Source of the DNA: Treponema sp. UBA7590
GTDB lineage: Bacteria > Spirochaetota > Spirochaetia > Treponematales > Treponemataceae
Direction of reading: 5' to 3'
NCBI GenBank assembly: GCA_002478955.1
Contig: DLKK01000096.1
Coordinates: 57,025 to 92,476 of the forward strand
Length of the DNA stretch: 35,452 nt
The notes under the pieces were generated by a model. That model was not told the origin of the DNA. It searched no databases and saw nothing but the letters and a program-made list of their open reading frames with translations. Of the stretch, positions 24,945-33,753 are shown in pieces. How positions within the stretch are numbered: position 1 is the first letter of the stretch; the number at the start of each line of letters is the position of its first letter. The position numbers and the translations under genes were made by a program.

Positions 24945-25144
24945 TGTTGAGTTTTTATAAATTGAGCAAAAAAATTGAACTATCTACCAGAAAAAGCGCG
25001 TTGATTCGCCATGCGGAACGTACCAAGGTATCGGACTGCGCGATTTTCTTCAAAATCGCTTGCCATCGCTCCGAATGGCTCGGTCACCGCTTTCTTTTTC
25101 TTCCCGCTCGTTCAATTTGTGAATTCAGTAATACAAACTCAACA
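24945..25144. repeat. 200-nt palindromic, MITE-like repeat
   Basis: The left end TGTTGAGTTT (24945-24954) is the reverse complement of the right end AAACTCAACA (25135-25144), and the inverted similarity continues for about 55 nt on each side (AAATTGAAC and AGAAAAAG...GCG blocks recur). Inside lies an 8-bp hairpin GCGATTTT/AAAATCGC. TTCAA occurs directly on both flanks (24939-24943, 25145-25149), which may be a target-site duplication. A second copy's right end occupies 1-52. It carries no gene and fills the gap between the OmpA and UDG-like genes. Confidence 0.75.
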
Positions 25145-25150
25145 TTCAAA

Positions 25151-25879
25151 CTAACAAAAGATTTCGTTTTTGTGCAAAGTACCAAGCTGAAAAAGTGCTT
25201 CTTTTAAAGAAAGTTCTTTGTGCGCTTGCCTAAAATCCTTTAAGTCAATTGAAAATCTGTTCATTGAAAAATGTTGAAACACAAAGATTTTTTCCCATTC
25301 TGCATAGTTCTTAAGCTGGTCGCGGTATTTTGTAAAAATTCCCTTTGACTTCAGTTCGCTGTAGCCAACCAGCCAAATCTCAGAATTCAGTTTTTCTGCA
25401 AGCTCGGCTGTTTCTTTTGCCATCCAAAGTTCAGTTTCTTCTATTAAATTGGCAATTTTTTGACCGCCATTTTTTGCGATATATTTTAGCTGGGCAGTTT
25501 TTGCAGAATGAACAGGCGTCTTATTTAAAATAATCACATTTTTTCTAAAATCAATTCCAAGCTCCGGGTTTTTCCTGAAAAATCCTTCGCCCAATTTTCC
25601 GGCTTGCCCTACAAGGTATCTGTTGTTTTTCAGAAGCTGCTCGTCTTTTCCGGGATTATCGCCAATCACAAGCAGTTTTATTTCGTCATTTTCTGAAATT
25701 TCATCCAGCGCACGGTTATAAACAATCGGTGTTTCAAATGGATAATCCGGTGTTTTTGAGTCTTTTGCTGCAGCTTGCTGGAGCCCCTTAAGATTTGGGG
25801 CAGCCCCATTCCATTCTTCAATTTTCGCCTTGAAATTCTTTCTGAATTCCTTAATTGCTGCGTATTGTTCCTGAGTCAT
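25151..25879 (-). CDS. Uracil-DNA glycosylase superfamily protein (atypical)
   Basis: 242 aa. The core resembles family 4/5-type UDGs: LLVIGDNPGKDEQLL (69-83) corresponds to motif A, followed by YLVGQAGKLGEGF (88-100), and FQHFSMNRFS near residue 200 sits where motif B (HPS...) is expected. The proline of motif A-type GxxPG is kept, but the usual glutamate/asparagine pattern and the four Fe-S cysteines of family 4 are absent (one cysteine, the last residue). Glycosylase activity is therefore uncertain; it may act on another base or not be catalytic. The stop codon lies 7 nt from the palindromic repeat. It is 9 nt downstream of the LysR-type gene on the same strand, so the two are probably co-transcribed. 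Confidence 0.7.
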   Translation of the reverse strand: MTQEQYAAIKEFRKNFKAKIEEWNGAAPNLKGLQQAAAKDSKTPDYPFETPIVYNRALDEISENDEIKLLVIGDNPGKDEQLLKNNRYLVGQAGKLGEGFFRKNPELGIDFRKNVIILNKTPVHSAKTAQLKYIAKNGGQKIANLIEETELWMAKETAELAEKLNSEIWLVGYSELKSKGIFTKYRDQLKNYAEWEKIFVFQHFSMNRFSIDLKDFRQAHKELSLKEALFQLGTLHKNEIFC

Positions 25880-25888
25880 TTTTCCTGC

Positions 25889-26797
25889 TTACCTTAATTT
25901 TTGCCAGTCGGTTGAATGTAAAATGTCGCTAACCGCCTGCTGAATCCGCCGACTGCTTTGAGTTCCATAGATTTCGCTACGGCGGATAAATCCAATATCG
26001 TAATAGCCAAGAATATTTCCGGCTGAATGGCTCGTGAAACTGTCCGCGTAACGCCCATTCTGCAAAACGATTTCTGGAACAAGTCCCATTCCAATCCCAA
26101 GCTGGGCAAGAGCCAGAATCGCCTCATTTCCTTCTGTTTCCGCGGCAATAACCGGTTTTACGTTGCGGCTTTTTGTCCATTCATCAAAGCGGCGGCGTGC
26201 CAACCCAGTTTTTGGCAGAATAAGCGGAACTGAAGAAATAAAATCTTGCGGCGAACCATTTTCTGCATAAAAATTGCTTGAATTGCTCGCGGCAAAAATC
26301 AGCGGAGAACGGCAAACGCTAATCGTTTCCATATAAGAAAGTCCATCTTCTGGAATCGCCGCAACCGCCAAATTCGCGCGCCCTTCCCTAACCGCAGGAA
26401 TTGCGCCGGCAGGATCTCCAGTTTCCAGAACAAGCTGAATTCCAGGATAATTTTCTGAAAGTTTTTTTATGAAAAGCGGTAAAATTACGTAGCAAGCCGT
26501 TACAGAAGCATAAACGTGAAGCGTTCCTGTTATCTTATTTTTATCACCATTAAAAGTTGCAAACAAATCTGCCTGTTTTTCAAGAGTTTCATGCGCAAAC
26601 TCCGCAAAAAGTTTTCCGTTCGGAGTAAGCTCAACTTTCCGGTTTGAACGATCAATCAAATCTGTGCCGGTTTCTTCTTCCAGGCGCGTAATAATCCGGC
26701 TTAGCGCAGACGGACTTATATTGATTTCTTCCGCCGTTTTTGCAAAATGCAATTGCTTGCTCAAAACAACAAATGCTTTCAGTTCATAAAAATTCAT
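25889..26797 (-). CDS. ilvY: LysR-family regulator, IlvY type
   Basis: 302 aa from ATG 26797; the longer frame adds 15 residues that precede the usual LysR start. The N-terminal winged helix is typical (FYELKAFVVLSKQLHFAKTA, then ISPSALSRIITRLEEETG). The effector domain matches E. coli IlvY closely by eye: GTLHVYASVTACYVILPLF, ETGDPAGAIPAVREGRANLAVAAIP (in parts), LARRRFDEW and GNEAILALAQLGIGMGLVPEIVLQN. IlvY activates ilvC in response to acetolactate-type inducers, but no ilvC is near; the divergent neighbour encodes a secreted repeat protein. The symbol is therefore a homology call and the target unknown. Confidence 0.78.
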   Translation of the reverse strand: MNFYELKAFVVLSKQLHFAKTAEEINISPSALSRIITRLEEETGTDLIDRSNRKVELTPNGKLFAEFAHETLEKQADLFATFNGDKNKITGTLHVYASVTACYVILPLFIKKLSENYPGIQLVLETGDPAGAIPAVREGRANLAVAAIPEDGLSYMETISVCRSPLIFAASNSSNFYAENGSPQDFISSVPLILPKTGLARRRFDEWTKSRNVKPVIAAETEGNEAILALAQLGIGMGLVPEIVLQNGRYADSFTSHSAGNILGYYDIGFIRRSEIYGTQSSRRIQQAVSDILHSTDWQKLR

Positions 26798-26827
26798 TTT
26801 GTTTATTCTATCATACTCAACAGAATT

Positions 26828-26857
26828 TTGACAAACATTCAATCAACAGTTTATAAT
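26828..26857 (+). promoter_or_regulatory. Consensus sigma-70 promoter
   Basis: A perfect TTGACA (26828-26833) and a perfect TATAAT (26852-26857) are separated by 18 nt, and the gene start with a TTGGAGG ribosome site follows at 26876. It is the best promoter in the window and predicts a leader of only ~12 nt. Confidence 0.9.
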
Positions 26858-26875
26858 AGAAGCATTGGAGGCTTT

Positions 26876-27730
26876 ATGAAAAAAATTATTTCCTCTTTGT
26901 GCGTTGCTTTAGCAGGCTCTTTGTTGTTTGCCTATGACATTGCATCTGAAGCACAAATAAAAGACGGTGCAAAAAGCGTAACAAGAACTGATTTTTCAAT
27001 CGTTTCAAAATTTGGAGAATATTTTCGCACGCCAAGCACAAAATACACATACATTCTTGACGAAAACGGAAAAACTGTTGAATCCGCAGAACTTACGGCA
27101 AGAGATTCTGTTATAAACAAAATTGTAAACGTTTATGACGAATCTGGAAAACTAAAAGAACAAATTTGTTCAGATTCAGATGGAGTTCAAATCTGGAAAT
27201 CAACAATAAATTACCAGAACGGCAAAAAAGCTGATGTTTCTGAATTTGGAAAAGACGGCTCATTAAAAAGCAAAACAATTTACATTTACGAAAATTCAAA
27301 GCTTGCTGATGAAACTGTCTACAATTCAGAAGGTGCGCTTATGGAAAAGACAATTTATAAGTACGATGAAAAAGGTCGCCTTGCTGTTCAGGACATTTAT
27401 TTTAATGATGGAAGCCTTGCCCAGGAAAGCCAAATTTCTTATACAGAAAACGGCAAGAAAGATACAGTTTCCTACTACGATTTGCACGGAAAACTTACTT
27501 CAAAATGTGTTTTCAGATATGCGGCGAACGGAACTCTAACTGAAGTTACAACTTACGGCGCAGACAGCCAGACAACAACACGTCAGCTTGTTAAATATGA
27601 CAGCAACGAAAATATTTCGCGGATTACAACTTACAATGTTGCAAAAAAATTTGGAACAACTGTAAACGAAATGACTGATATGCTTGAATTTTCATACAAC
27701 TACGGCACAAACACCGCAGATGCAAAATAA
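26876..27730 (+). CDS. Secreted YD/MORN-like repeat protein
   Basis: 284 aa from ATG 26876, chosen for TTGGAGG 4-10 nt upstream and the signal peptide KKIISSLCVALAGSLLFAYD. The mature part is a run of about eight ~22-residue units of the form YDExGKLxxxxxYxxDG (for example YILDENGKTVESA, VYDESGKLKEQI, KYDEKGRLAVQDIYFNDGSL, YYDLHGKLTSK), like YD/RHS-type or YwqK-like repeats. This predicts an elongated beta-structure in the periplasm or at the surface. It has a strong promoter and its own terminator, so it is probably expressed constitutively. Function unknown. Confidence 0.8.
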   Translation: MKKIISSLCVALAGSLLFAYDIASEAQIKDGAKSVTRTDFSIVSKFGEYFRTPSTKYTYILDENGKTVESAELTARDSVINKIVNVYDESGKLKEQICSDSDGVQIWKSTINYQNGKKADVSEFGKDGSLKSKTIYIYENSKLADETVYNSEGALMEKTIYKYDEKGRLAVQDIYFNDGSLAQESQISYTENGKKDTVSYYDLHGKLTSKCVFRYAANGTLTEVTTYGADSQTTTRQLVKYDSNENISRITTYNVAKKFGTTVNEMTDMLEFSYNYGTNTADAK

Positions 27731-27755
27731 ATTTTCAGACGCATAAAACTGAAAA

Positions 27756-29339
27756 TCAAAGCAAAGGTCCAAAAACCTTAAAAATCCATCCCGTAAGTCT
27801 TACGACAAGCGGGATTTTTTTATATTCAGCAGGTGTTAATTCCTTGCAATACTTTAAAGTTTCCTGAAAATCCATTTCTATCTCAGAAACAGTTTCATTC
27901 TGGTAAAGATAAACGCCACATTCAAAATGATGAAAAAGGCTTCTGTAATCCAAATTTATCGAGCCAACCGTTGCCCTTTTATCATCTGAAACAAATATTT
28001 TTGAATGGACAAATCCTTTTTTGTAGGCAAAAACCCGAACGCCATTGCTAATCAACTGCTTGATAAATTTTCTTCCAACGCAAAAAGTCAAAAAATGATC
28101 ATATTTTTCTGGAACAATAATGCTTACCTCAACGCCACGACGCGCGGCAAAAATCATTGAATTCATCAGCGTGTTGTCAATTATGAAATATGGCGTAATT
28201 ATATGAACATAATCATGCGATTTTGAAAGGATATAATTGTAGACATCTTCCGCAATATCAGATTCAGAATAAGCATCATTTCCGTAAGGAATTACAATAC
28301 CGCCAACATCTTTTTGATTTTTCGGAATATTTACAAAGCGGTCAAAATCCGAAAAATTCAATTCTGTTTTTTTTGTCTGAAGATACCAGAGCTGCAAAAA
28401 TGTAACCGTAAAAGTTCTTACCGCAGGCCCTTCAATCCTGATTGCGGCGTCTTTCCAATAAGCAAATCGCCTGTGGTTCAAATTTATGTATTCATCAGAA
28501 ATATTAAGTCCGCCGGTATACGCAACTTGACCGTCAATATCAATAAGTTTGCGGTGGTCGCGGTTGTTCAGCGCGGTGTCGTAAACAGGAACGAACGGAG
28601 AAAATATCTTTGCGTTAAGTCCATGGCTTCTTAAAAATTTTTCATAACGGTGAGTTGCCAATGTTACCGAGCCAAGACTGTCGTAAAGCACAAAAACTTC
28701 AACGCCGGATTTTGCTTTTTCCACAAGAATTTCAAAAATCTTGCTCCACATAAAACTTTCTTCGATTACAAAATATTCAACAAAAATAAATTTTTCAGCT
28801 TTTTTTAAATCTTCCAGCATTACAGGAAAAAAATCTTCGCCACAGCTGAAATATTTTGTCTCAGAATTTGTAAAAGTTGAAAAACCTGCGCTGTTCTTCA
28901 AATAATTTGAAATATCTTTTACCTTTGGATAAATTTCCAGAGCTTTTTTTTCAGTTTCAATATCAGAAAGAAATGGCCGCGAATAATCTTTTATTTTTTT
29001 TAGCCGACTTGAAAACTGAGTTCCAAGAAAATTCTTCTTAAAAAGAAAAAACAATACGATTCCAAAAAATGGCATAATCAAAACAGGAATAAGCCACGCA
29101 ATCTTAAATTCATTCCGTCCCGGACTATTAACCAGATAAAAACAGAACAAAAGGCTTATGACAATGCTAACCTGAAAAAAATTCCGCAAATACGGAAGAT
29201 AAAGAAAAACCGGAAGCATAAAAAGTGCAATCTGAACAAGCAAAAGCAGAACAACAATAAGAATTCGGCTAAAAACAAGAGTCTTTAAAATTTTTAAGCG
29301 CCGGTGCAAAGCCCGTGACTGTTGAGAATTTTTATTCAT
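27756..29339 (-). CDS. cls: Cardiolipin synthase (phospholipase D family)
   Basis: 527 aa, usual length. It joins phosphatidylglycerol molecules (or PG with another phospholipid) into cardiolipin at the inner membrane. Three hydrophobic segments occupy the first ~110 residues (ILIVVLLLLVQIALFMLPVF; a second at FFQVSIVISLLFCFYLV; a third at WLIPVLIMPFFGIVLFFLF). Both catalytic HKD motifs are intact: DHRKLIDIDGQVAYTGGLN and VHSKIFVSDDKRATVGSIN. No signs of decay. It faces the YD-like gene with 25 nt between stops and is divergent from the LysM gene (97 nt). Confidence 0.94.
   Translation of the reverse strand: MNKNSQQSRALHRRLKILKTLVFSRILIVVLLLLVQIALFMLPVFLYLPYLRNFFQVSIVISLLFCFYLVNSPGRNEFKIAWLIPVLIMPFFGIVLFFLFKKNFLGTQFSSRLKKIKDYSRPFLSDIETEKKALEIYPKVKDISNYLKNSAGFSTFTNSETKYFSCGEDFFPVMLEDLKKAEKFIFVEYFVIEESFMWSKIFEILVEKAKSGVEVFVLYDSLGSVTLATHRYEKFLRSHGLNAKIFSPFVPVYDTALNNRDHRKLIDIDGQVAYTGGLNISDEYINLNHRRFAYWKDAAIRIEGPAVRTFTVTFLQLWYLQTKKTELNFSDFDRFVNIPKNQKDVGGIVIPYGNDAYSESDIAEDVYNYILSKSHDYVHIITPYFIIDNTLMNSMIFAARRGVEVSIIVPEKYDHFLTFCVGRKFIKQLISNGVRVFAYKKGFVHSKIFVSDDKRATVGSINLDYRSLFHHFECGVYLYQNETVSEIEMDFQETLKYCKELTPAEYKKIPLVVRLTGWIFKVFGPLL
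27788..27821 (+). terminator. Terminator of the YD-like gene, inside the cls 3' end
   Basis: ATCCCG (27788-27793) pairs with CGGGAT (27810-27815), with an inner GTAAG/CTTAC, followed by a T run to 27821. It lies within the last ~25 codons of the convergent cls gene, so the same bases serve coding and termination. Confidence 0.8.
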
Positions 29340-29340
29340 T

Positions 29341-29368
29341 TTGCAATTTTACCTTTTACAAGTATAAT
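29341..29368 (+). promoter_or_regulatory. Promoter of the LysM gene
   Basis: TTGCAA (29341-29346) and TATAAT (29363-29368) with a 16-nt spacer; a second TATAAT at 29373-29378 offers an alternative -10. GCGAGG (29425-29430) provides the ribosome site 6 nt before the ATG at 29437. Confidence 0.65.
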
Positions 29369-29436
29369 AGAATATAATCAAATTTGCCATTTTCGCCGAT
29401 AAAATATCAGTAAAAAGTCGAAGAGCGAGGTATGTT

Positions 29437-31584
29437 ATGAAACAGATTGGAATTAAACTAGCGGACGGAACATTTTACCCAATAATGGAAGAAGGAAAAC
29501 CCGTAAAAAAAACATTGGGACTTACAACTGTAAACGACAATCAGACCCGCGTAATTGTTGATGTATACCGCTCAAAAACCGGAACTATGGAAGACGCTGA
29601 ATATATTGACAGCCTGCAAATTGACAACCTTGTTGCGCATCCAAACGGAACTGCCGACATAAATCTTAACATCGGACTTGATGAGAACAATAAACTTCAT
29701 GCGGAAATGGATGACCCAGAAACTGGAGCGACTTCAAACGCAACTGTTACTCTTGTTTCGCGAACTTTGGAAGAACGCCTTGAACCAACAAATTACGATG
29801 TGAAGCTTGAAAAAATTCCACAGGAAAATCCGGAAGAACAATCACTTGATGATTTGTTGAATGATTCTGAAACTGCGTCTTCAACAGAAAACAACAACGG
29901 CGCAGAAAATAATTCCACAGAAACAAATAACGCCACGGACGATTTTTCCGAACTTCCAAAATTTGATGAGGAAGATTTTGATATTCCAGATTTTGAAAAC
30001 AATGATGATGAAACAATCGTAGAAAATCCGATTTCAGAAGAAACTTTTTCAGAAGACAAAAATGGCAATGTAATAGAAGATTCTGAAGAAAATCCGAAAG
30101 ACACTACGGAACCCTCTGAAACTGACAAAACAGAAGAATTTGAACTTCCTGAATTTCCAAAAGAAAATCCTTTGGAAGAACCTGTAACAGGCGAAACTGA
30201 AAATGCGGAAAACCAGCCGCAGGAATTTTCCGATGAAGATTTTGAGCTTCCTGACTTTGATGAAGTCGCTCCAGCAGACGAAGAAATTTCTATTCCAGTC
30301 GCTGAGGACAAAACTGAAGAAACAGAAACCGCCGAGCCAGAAGAAAAAACAGAAGATTCAACAGATGTTCACGATGAGGAAGAAAAATCAAACACTAGCA
30401 CAGTTGCAGCCGCAGCAGGCGCAGGAGCGGCACTTGGTTTACTCGGCGCGGCAAGCCTCTTAAAGAAAAAAGAAGAAGAAAGCAACGAAAAAACAGCGGA
30501 ATCTCCAGAAACAAAAGAAAATGCGGTTCCTGAAAGCACAGAAGATTCAACAGTTGTTGCCGACAAAAATCAAGAAACTCCTGCTGAACCGGAAAACAAA
30601 ACTGCTGACCAAAAGCCAGAAAATTCTGAATTCACAGAACCAAATTTCGACGACTTTGATTTACCAGATTTCAATGAAGATGATGGCGCAGACGAAATTT
30701 CAGAATCCACAACAGAAACTTCAACAGAACCGACACTTGAAGAGCCAATCAACGCATATGCAGAAAAATCTGAAAACAAAGAGGAAGAAGCTGAAACAAC
30801 CGCAAAAAATGACGATTCAACAATTGCCGCAGACACAAACGATTCTCCATTTGACGATTTCCAGCTGCCAGATTTTGACACAGATTCAGATTCTGCGCCA
30901 GAAAATGATGAAAAATCGGTTTTGGATGATGACGCATTTTTTGACTCAATAACTTCTGACGATAATAATTCTGAAAAAACAAAAACTTCAGAAGATACCT
31001 CAACTCTTGTGAACGACAATACGCCTTCAAATGGAATAAATTTTGATGGGCTTTACGACAAAGAAACTGTTGCCGGCGGTTCCGCTGATTCAACTTATGA
31101 AAACGACACTGACGAAATAAAGAAAAAAACAAAAGCGCCAGTTATAATCTGCATAATCTGCGCAATAATTTGTATTTTGGCGACACTCTTGATTCTCTTT
31201 GTTGTTCCTTCAAAATATAATCTGCTGAACAAAAATGACAAGGCAAAAACTGAGACAACCAAAGAAATTCAGCAGGAGCCAGAAGAAGAGATTCCTGAAA
31301 CTCCGGCCGAACCAGAAGAACCAAAACCTGTTGTGATTGAATCAAAAGAAGAGGAAGTTGTAGTTGCTCCAGAACCAGAACAGGTTATTCCAGAAACACC
31401 AAAAGAACCGGAAACAAAACCAGCAGACATCACCTACAAAATCAAATGGGGAGACACGCTTTGGGATATTGCCGACTCTTACTACAAAAATCCGTGGAAT
31501 TACAAAAAAATTGCGCGCTACAATAACATTAAAAACCCGGACTACATTATTTCTGGAACAACAATCACAATTCCTGCAAAATAA
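29437..31584 (+). CDS. LysM membrane protein with Hsp70 substrate-binding-like N-terminus
   Basis: 715 aa. Residues ~1-110 resemble the beta-sandwich substrate-binding domain of DnaK (GIKLADGTFYPIMEEGKP, then TTVNDNQTRVIVDVYR, ADINLNIGLDENNKLHAEM and a TGATSNATVTL end) without any ATPase domain. Residues ~120-560 are very acidic and low in complexity, with a recurring (E/D)FxLPDFDE-type motif at least five times. An Ala/Gly-rich hydrophobic stretch (~323-345, AAAAGAGAALGLLGAASLL) interrupts it. A transmembrane helix (~569-590, IICIICAIICILATLLILFVV) is followed by a Pro/Glu linker and a C-terminal LysM domain (YKIKWGDTLWDIADSYY...IISGTTITIP), which binds peptidoglycan. The topology implies a cytoplasmic N-terminus with LysM in the periplasm. 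Function unknown. Confidence 0.85.
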   Translation: MKQIGIKLADGTFYPIMEEGKPVKKTLGLTTVNDNQTRVIVDVYRSKTGTMEDAEYIDSLQIDNLVAHPNGTADINLNIGLDENNKLHAEMDDPETGATSNATVTLVSRTLEERLEPTNYDVKLEKIPQENPEEQSLDDLLNDSETASSTENNNGAENNSTETNNATDDFSELPKFDEEDFDIPDFENNDDETIVENPISEETFSEDKNGNVIEDSEENPKDTTEPSETDKTEEFELPEFPKENPLEEPVTGETENAENQPQEFSDEDFELPDFDEVAPADEEISIPVAEDKTEETETAEPEEKTEDSTDVHDEEEKSNTSTVAAAAGAGAALGLLGAASLLKKKEEESNEKTAESPETKENAVPESTEDSTVVADKNQETPAEPENKTADQKPENSEFTEPNFDDFDLPDFNEDDGADEISESTTETSTEPTLEEPINAYAEKSENKEEEAETTAKNDDSTIAADTNDSPFDDFQLPDFDTDSDSAPENDEKSVLDDDAFFDSITSDDNNSEKTKTSEDTSTLVNDNTPSNGINFDGLYDKETVAGGSADSTYENDTDEIKKKTKAPVIICIICAIICILATLLILFVVPSKYNLLNKNDKAKTETTKEIQQEPEEEIPETPAEPEEPKPVVIESKEEEVVVAPEPEQVIPETPKEPETKPADITYKIKWGDTLWDIADSYYKNPWNYKKIARYNNIKNPDYIISGTTITIPAK

Positions 31585-31611
31585 TTTGAGATAAACAGTT
31601 CAATTTGCTAA

Positions 31612-31645
31612 AATAAGTCATCGTTTTTCGATGACTTATTTTTTT
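31612..31645 (+). terminator. Terminator of the LysM gene
   Basis: AATAAGTCATCG (31612-31623) and CGATGACTTATT (31629-31640) form a perfect 12-bp stem with a TTTTT loop and a following T run. The stem covers an ATG (31631) in frame with the next gene, which argues against that ATG as the real start. Confidence 0.95.
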
Positions 31646-31666
31646 ACGGATTTTTTAAATTTCAAG

Positions 31667-33751
31667 ATGAAAAAATTAAAATTTTGCATAATCACGTTAC
31701 TCATCGCATTTTCCGCAGTTTTTTCTGGTTGCGGACAAAGTTTGAATTCAAATTTTTACAATGTTCCAGCAAAAGATAAATATTATTTTTTGGCGCTAAA
31801 AAAGCAGCAGGAAGGAAATAATTTTGAAGCAAAGCGGCTTTTTTCAATTTCAGCAAAAAAAAGCTCATCTTACATTGCAAGGCTAAGCGCAGAAAAACTT
31901 ACAGAAATTGGAAATGTGCGTGAACGCCTTGACGCCTGCGAAAATCTTATAAAAAAATACAGCGATGAAGACGCACTTTTGATTGCGGTAAAGCAACTTT
32001 TTGCGGAAGAAGAATTTACAAAAATCGTTGTACTTACAAACAACATAAATTACGAGACAAGCGAAAATTCGCTGATTTACCTTAGATTTGCGGCAATGCT
32101 AAAAAATAATGCACCACGTTTATACAATGATGTTTTTGAATGGTTTACAAAAAGACCAGTTTCTTCTGAACATTATAAATTTTTCTGCGACATTTCAAAA
32201 AACGAGGAATTTTTAAAAAATCCAGAGCAGGCTCAAATAATTGATTTGCGTTCGGAAGTTTTTAAGCGGAATTATAAAATTGCGTTCGAGAAATTCCAGA
32301 ATCTGAAGGAAAATTTACCTTTGCTACCACAAATAATTTCTGATGCGGGAAAAATTTGCCTTTACGGAAGCGACTCTTATCTTCAAAATGCAAAATTTTT
32401 TGACGGACTTACAGAAAAAGTTTCCGATACAGACGCGGAATTCTATTCAAACTTTTACGCGGCCCGCCTTTACGAAAAAATTGAATATTTAACCTACGCA
32501 ACAAACCGGTACAAGTCAGCAATGGACTGCGCAAAAACCGATGAACTTTACGACAATGCGCTCTGGTATCTTCTTAGCCTGAATTTAAAAAAATCAACAA
32601 GCCAAGGAATAAAAATGATAAAGCAATATTGCTCAACTTGGCATAATCCTGCATATTTTGATGACATTTTTGATATGCTCAGTCCGCTTATGCTTTCTGA
32701 AGGACGCTGGAATGAATTCAACGATTTATACAAAGCGATAGACGGCTATGCTTCTGATGGGATGACCGCAAAATTCGCATACATTTTCGGTCGTCTTGTA
32801 CAGGAAAAACTTGCTCTGCCGGCAATTGACGACACTCATCAAAGCGAAGACGACGCAGCTTTTACACGAGCACTTACCAGCGGAAACGAAATTTACTACA
32901 AAACGCTTGCAATCTCAAAACTTGGAATTGGCGGTGAAAATGCGGAGGAAATAATTTGCACCACAAAAAATGATTCAGAAATTCCTGTTGATATTGAGGC
33001 AGAAAACCTTTTACTTGGTTATATTTCTTTTGGATTTCCAGAAAAAATTTATCCGGAATGGCTTTCGCTGAACAAACGAGGCTCCAGAATCAGCTACGAA
33101 ACTGGAATCAAAATTGCAAAATTCCTTGAAAACTGCGGAAACAACAAAAACGAATATTATCCGCAGGCATTACGGATTGCCGCAAAAGTCATAAATTCCG
33201 CGGACAAATCAGTTTCAAAAGAAGAGTTAAAGTTGCTTTATCCACGGGATTACAGCAAATTAATCAGCGAAAAATGTAAAAAATACAATGTTCCTGAAGA
33301 AATCATGTACGCGCTTGTACGCAGCGAAAGTTTTTTTGACCATCAAATTGAAAGTTCGGCCGGAGCAGTTGGTCTTACACAACTTATGACTTTTACCGGA
33401 AACGACATTGCGCATCGGCTTAAATACAACGAATACGATTTAAAAAATCCGGATGACAATCTTGAATTTGGAACATGGTACTTGAACAATCTTGCAGAAC
33501 GACTTGAAAACCGCTGGCTTTCGGCATTTTTTTCATATAATGCCGGAATTACACGAGTCCGCCGCTGGATGAACAGTTCAAAAATTGAATTCAACAACAT
33601 AAAAAAGCTCCCGGACGATTTGTTTCTAGAAACAATTCCTTACGAAGAAACCCGCGAATACGGCAGAAAACTTGTTGGCGCGGCCGCAATGTATGCATGG
33701 CTTTATTACGGAAAAGAAATTGCGGAAGAAATCACCGAAATTGTGGACTAA
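31667..33751 (+). CDS. Soluble lytic transglycosylase-like lipoprotein
   Basis: 694 aa from ATG 31667, which begins a lipoprotein signal (KKLKFCIITLLIAFSAVF, lipobox FSGC with C22); the earlier ATG at 31631 lies in a terminator stem. The long helical middle (~40-520) looks like TPR/superhelical repeats (YYFLALKKQQEGNNFEAKRLF; FYAARLYEKIEYLTYATNRY), as in Slt70. The C-terminal SLT domain has the catalytic glutamate E554 in ALVRSESFFD, then SSAGAVGLTQLM, NLEFGTWYLNNL and AFFSYNAGITRVRRW. It cleaves peptidoglycan glycan chains. The stop is 2 nt before the next start, so the regulator is probably translated from the same mRNA. Confidence 0.93.
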   Translation: MKKLKFCIITLLIAFSAVFSGCGQSLNSNFYNVPAKDKYYFLALKKQQEGNNFEAKRLFSISAKKSSSYIARLSAEKLTEIGNVRERLDACENLIKKYSDEDALLIAVKQLFAEEEFTKIVVLTNNINYETSENSLIYLRFAAMLKNNAPRLYNDVFEWFTKRPVSSEHYKFFCDISKNEEFLKNPEQAQIIDLRSEVFKRNYKIAFEKFQNLKENLPLLPQIISDAGKICLYGSDSYLQNAKFFDGLTEKVSDTDAEFYSNFYAARLYEKIEYLTYATNRYKSAMDCAKTDELYDNALWYLLSLNLKKSTSQGIKMIKQYCSTWHNPAYFDDIFDMLSPLMLSEGRWNEFNDLYKAIDGYASDGMTAKFAYIFGRLVQEKLALPAIDDTHQSEDDAAFTRALTSGNEIYYKTLAISKLGIGGENAEEIICTTKNDSEIPVDIEAENLLLGYISFGFPEKIYPEWLSLNKRGSRISYETGIKIAKFLENCGNNKNEYYPQALRIAAKVINSADKSVSKEELKLLYPRDYSKLISEKCKKYNVPEEIMYALVRSESFFDHQIESSAGAVGLTQLMTFTGNDIAHRLKYNEYDLKNPDDNLEFGTWYLNNLAERLENRWLSAFFSYNAGITRVRRWMNSSKIEFNNIKKLPDDLFLETIPYEETREYGRKLVGAAAMYAWLYYGKEIAEEITEIVD

Positions 33752-33753
33752 AA

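Noticed and set aside
29747..31132. Long alternative frames across the LysM gene on both strands
   Set aside because: The repetitive acidic codons of the LysM gene keep other frames open; the translations are compositionally biased and have no start signals.
31631..31666. ATG at 31631 as the start of the transglycosylase
   Set aside because: It lies in the 3' arm of a terminator hairpin, and the lipoprotein signal peptide begins at 31667.
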